Part shown: piece after piece, positions 21,648-23,317 of the stretch | Position numbering within the stretch: the stretch's first letter is position 1 | How the letters are laid out: every line of letters begins with the position of its first letter | DNA from: Caldilinea sp. CFX5 | GTDB taxonomy: Bacteria > Chloroflexota > Anaerolineae > Caldilineales > Caldilineaceae | Length of the DNA stretch: 23,317 nt | Direction: 5' to 3' | Assembly: GCA_021405325.1 (NCBI GenBank) | Contig: QWII01000137.1 | Location: 1 to 23,317, forward strand | Translations under genes and position numbers: made by a program | Notes under the pieces: generated by a model | What the model was told of the DNA's origin: nothing | What the model saw: only the letters and a program-made list of their open reading frames with translations | Databases searched by the model: none

Positions 21648-23194
21648 ACTGTGATACCAATCAGGTAGATACGCAGCGTTTTTCCATCCAACGTCAATTC
21701 AAACTGGTCGCCTTCTGTTGTTACAACAGGATTGGCGGCCAGTTTTTCATCAAAAATCACCATATAGCCTTTGTGTAACCCTGCGGCCGTTAGGTAACGC
21801 ACCAATTGCTGCTTGCCCTCGGTATACCGTGCATTGTCATACCAAATCTTCGTTTCGATGATAAAGCGCTGTCCCTGGTGAAAGGCCAGGAGATCAAGCT
21901 CACCAGCCGATGAGAGCGCTTCAATGGTGACATACCCACCGACACTTTGCAGGGCTGCCGTCAAATAGCTAAAGAGCAGATATTGGCCACTAATTTCCAG
22001 AGGGCGTTGGCTCTTTTCGCTCTTGAGCAAGCGCACGCCATGTTCTTCCATAAAGGCCTTGAAATGATCCAACAGGCGGTCAAAATGCAGTTGCCCTTCC
22101 ACTAGATAGAGATACTGAACACCGCCATTGGTTGCCTGACGAATAATCGCGTCGGAAGGTGCAAACGCTTTGACCAGCATCTTGCGATAGATCGGGTTGG
22201 CAATGCGGGCATATTCACCCCCTCGTTCGTCGCGCAGGACGCGTAAGACGCCGTACATCACCAACTCTTGTGTCACCTCATCTTGAAAATCGTAGTAGCG
22301 GGCTGGGTTAAAGAGCGCCGTCAACACTTCGCTCTTGTGCAAAGCAGCCTTTGACCGAATCGACGCAAAATGGGTGTTATGCTCGTTAACCAGCCGTGCC
22401 AGGGCATCGGTCATGGCGGTTGGTGTAATGGGCTGGGTTGGGTCGGGTACGATTTCGCGGGTGAGTAGTTGACCCAAACGATTCACCAGGAACGGCTGAC
22501 CTTCCGTTTCTTCGATCAGGGTGGCAATGGCTTCCGAGGCAAAACGTTGCCCCGTTTCAGCCGTATGTTGGGCCAATAATGCGGCGCTTTCGTCTGGGGT
22601 AAAGTACGGCACGCTGAATTGATCGGCAACATTAAAGGGCGATTGGGTGCCACTCAGCAAGGCCGGAATGGTGCGCACCCCAACCAAAATAATCGAGTGG
22701 ACGCTGTTGGCGCCCGGCTTGTTGCGCCGTAAATACATGGCGCGAAATTGTGACAAGATCGGGGTGACAATGTCAGGCGTAATCGCGTCAAACTCATCAA
22801 TGATCAACACACAGCGGCGTTGGAGATGCGCAACCATTTTGCAGAGCCAGTTGGCAAAATCGGCGTGATGACGCATGGGCTGCGGCAATGGCCCACCCGG
22901 TGCGGCCATCAGGCGCCACTCATCCAACTGGTTGGCTAATTGTTCATAAAAATCAGCCTTCCCTAAATCGGTCAATGCTTCGAAATCTAAAAGCAGACCA
23001 AAATAAGCGCCCTCGGCTTCCAATTCGGCAATCAGTTCTTGAAAGAGGGTTATTTTGCCGGTTTGCCGACTGGCGTTCAGGGTTAGGTAACGCCCGCGAT
23101 CAATTTTCTCGCGCAAGGCGGCTTTCACGGCAACGCGATTGACATGGTAATGGCGTAGCGGATCAACCGGGCCAAATGTGTTAAATTCGCGCAC
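21644..23194 (-). CDS. AAA-like ATPase with PD-(D/E)XK-like C-terminus and altered P-loop
   Basis: This 516-residue paralogue of the protein at 18565 has the same plan: REFNTFGPVDPLRHYHV at the start, Walker B VLIIDEFDAI (D133, E134), a middle helical region, and a C-terminal nuclease-like core GELDLLAF and IIETK. The P-loop reads ASRQTGKIT, with Ile (residue 48) where Thr/Ser normally coordinates Mg2+; the paralogue has Thr. An ATA codon at 23053-23051 could have arisen from ACA by one transition, so ATPase activity may be impaired. The GTG at 23194 was chosen because GGAGGT is 6 nt upstream and the paralogue begins at the same place; ATG at 23197 or 23212 are alternatives. It is convergent with the upstream block. 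Confidence 0.87.
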   Translation of the reverse strand: MREFNTFGPVDPLRHYHVNRVAVKAALREKIDRGRYLTLNASRQTGKITLFQELIAELEAEGAYFGLLLDFEALTDLGKADFYEQLANQLDEWRLMAAPGGPLPQPMRHHADFANWLCKMVAHLQRRCVLIIDEFDAITPDIVTPILSQFRAMYLRRNKPGANSVHSIILVGVRTIPALLSGTQSPFNVADQFSVPYFTPDESAALLAQHTAETGQRFASEAIATLIEETEGQPFLVNRLGQLLTREIVPDPTQPITPTAMTDALARLVNEHNTHFASIRSKAALHKSEVLTALFNPARYYDFQDEVTQELVMYGVLRVLRDERGGEYARIANPIYRKMLVKAFAPSDAIIRQATNGGVQYLYLVEGQLHFDRLLDHFKAFMEEHGVRLLKSEKSQRPLEISGQYLLFSYLTAALQSVGGYVTIEALSSAGELDLLAFHQGQRFIIETKIWYDNARYTEGKQQLVRYLTAAGLHKGYMVIFDEKLAANPVVTTEGDQFELTLDGKTLRIYLIGITV

Positions 23195-23267
23195 CATTGC
23201 ACCTCCAACCATCTGTATCGTAGTAAAGACTTATGAACATTAGGTAAATAAACCGGTAATCGTAGGT

Positions 23268-23317
23268 GCGGTTTGTAACCGCACTTGCTCCCTGGGAACC
23301 GTGCGGTTACAAACCGC
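23268..23317. repeat. Palindromic element at window edge
   Basis: GCGGTTTGTAACCGCAC (23268-23284) is exactly inverted at 23301-23317 with a 16-nt loop. The right arm reaches the last base of the window, so the element may continue. It lies upstream of the minus-strand AAA gene and resembles multi-copy intergenic palindromes. Confidence 0.75.

Overview
The window looks like a chromosomal piece of a filamentous-type Chloroflexota bacterium (Anaerolineae/Caldilineae-like). This is inferred from overall gene style, the GC-rich coding sequence, the abundance of palindromic intergenic repeats, and the mix of NACHT/FGE proteins, AAA-plus-nuclease ATPases and a rearranged cbb3-type oxidase locus. No rRNA or tRNA gene and no CRISPR array was seen, so the assignment is tentative.

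Layout. Positions 1-76 hold the start of a minus-strand gene cut by the window edge. Positions 77-720 are non-coding and carry a family of short GC-rich inverted repeats. A large minus-strand STAND/NACHT ATPase with a C-terminal FGE/C-type-lectin-like domain fills 721-3969. It is divergent from nadE (glutamine-dependent NAD+ synthetase, 4259-6322). The shared upstream region contains a 34-bp inverted repeat and candidate promoters in both directions. A long terminator-like hairpin closes nadE.

From 6674 to 18405 all genes lie on the plus strand and form a respiratory cluster. In order: di-haem cytochrome c, ccoN, ccoO, a 104-aa two-TM protein, a 73-aa protein resembling the isolated N-terminal anchor of CcoP, a SafE/DsbD-like copper-handling membrane protein, a CcoI-type copper P-ATPase, a CPCH (MerE-like) membrane protein, a 102-aa two-TM protein, a tethered mono-haem cytochrome c, a two-TM protein with an extracytoplasmic domain, an overlooked 43-aa single-TM protein, a NapH/CcoG-type polyferredoxin, and a membrane-anchored SH3b-FGE protein. 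Together these would build, supply copper to, and donate electrons to a haem-copper oxidase in which the usual CcoP polypeptide is split. Several intergenic gaps in the cluster carry palindromic elements, one of them nested and one built from 8-bp tandem units.

The right end (18565-23194) is an accessory block: two related AAA ATPases with PD-(D/E)XK-like C-termini (one with a mutated P-loop) flank an AAA_14/DUF4143 ATPase and the tiny remnant of a phytanoyl-CoA-dioxygenase-like gene. A perfect consensus -10 and a good -35 lie inside the terminator ahead of this block. The window ends in a palindrome.
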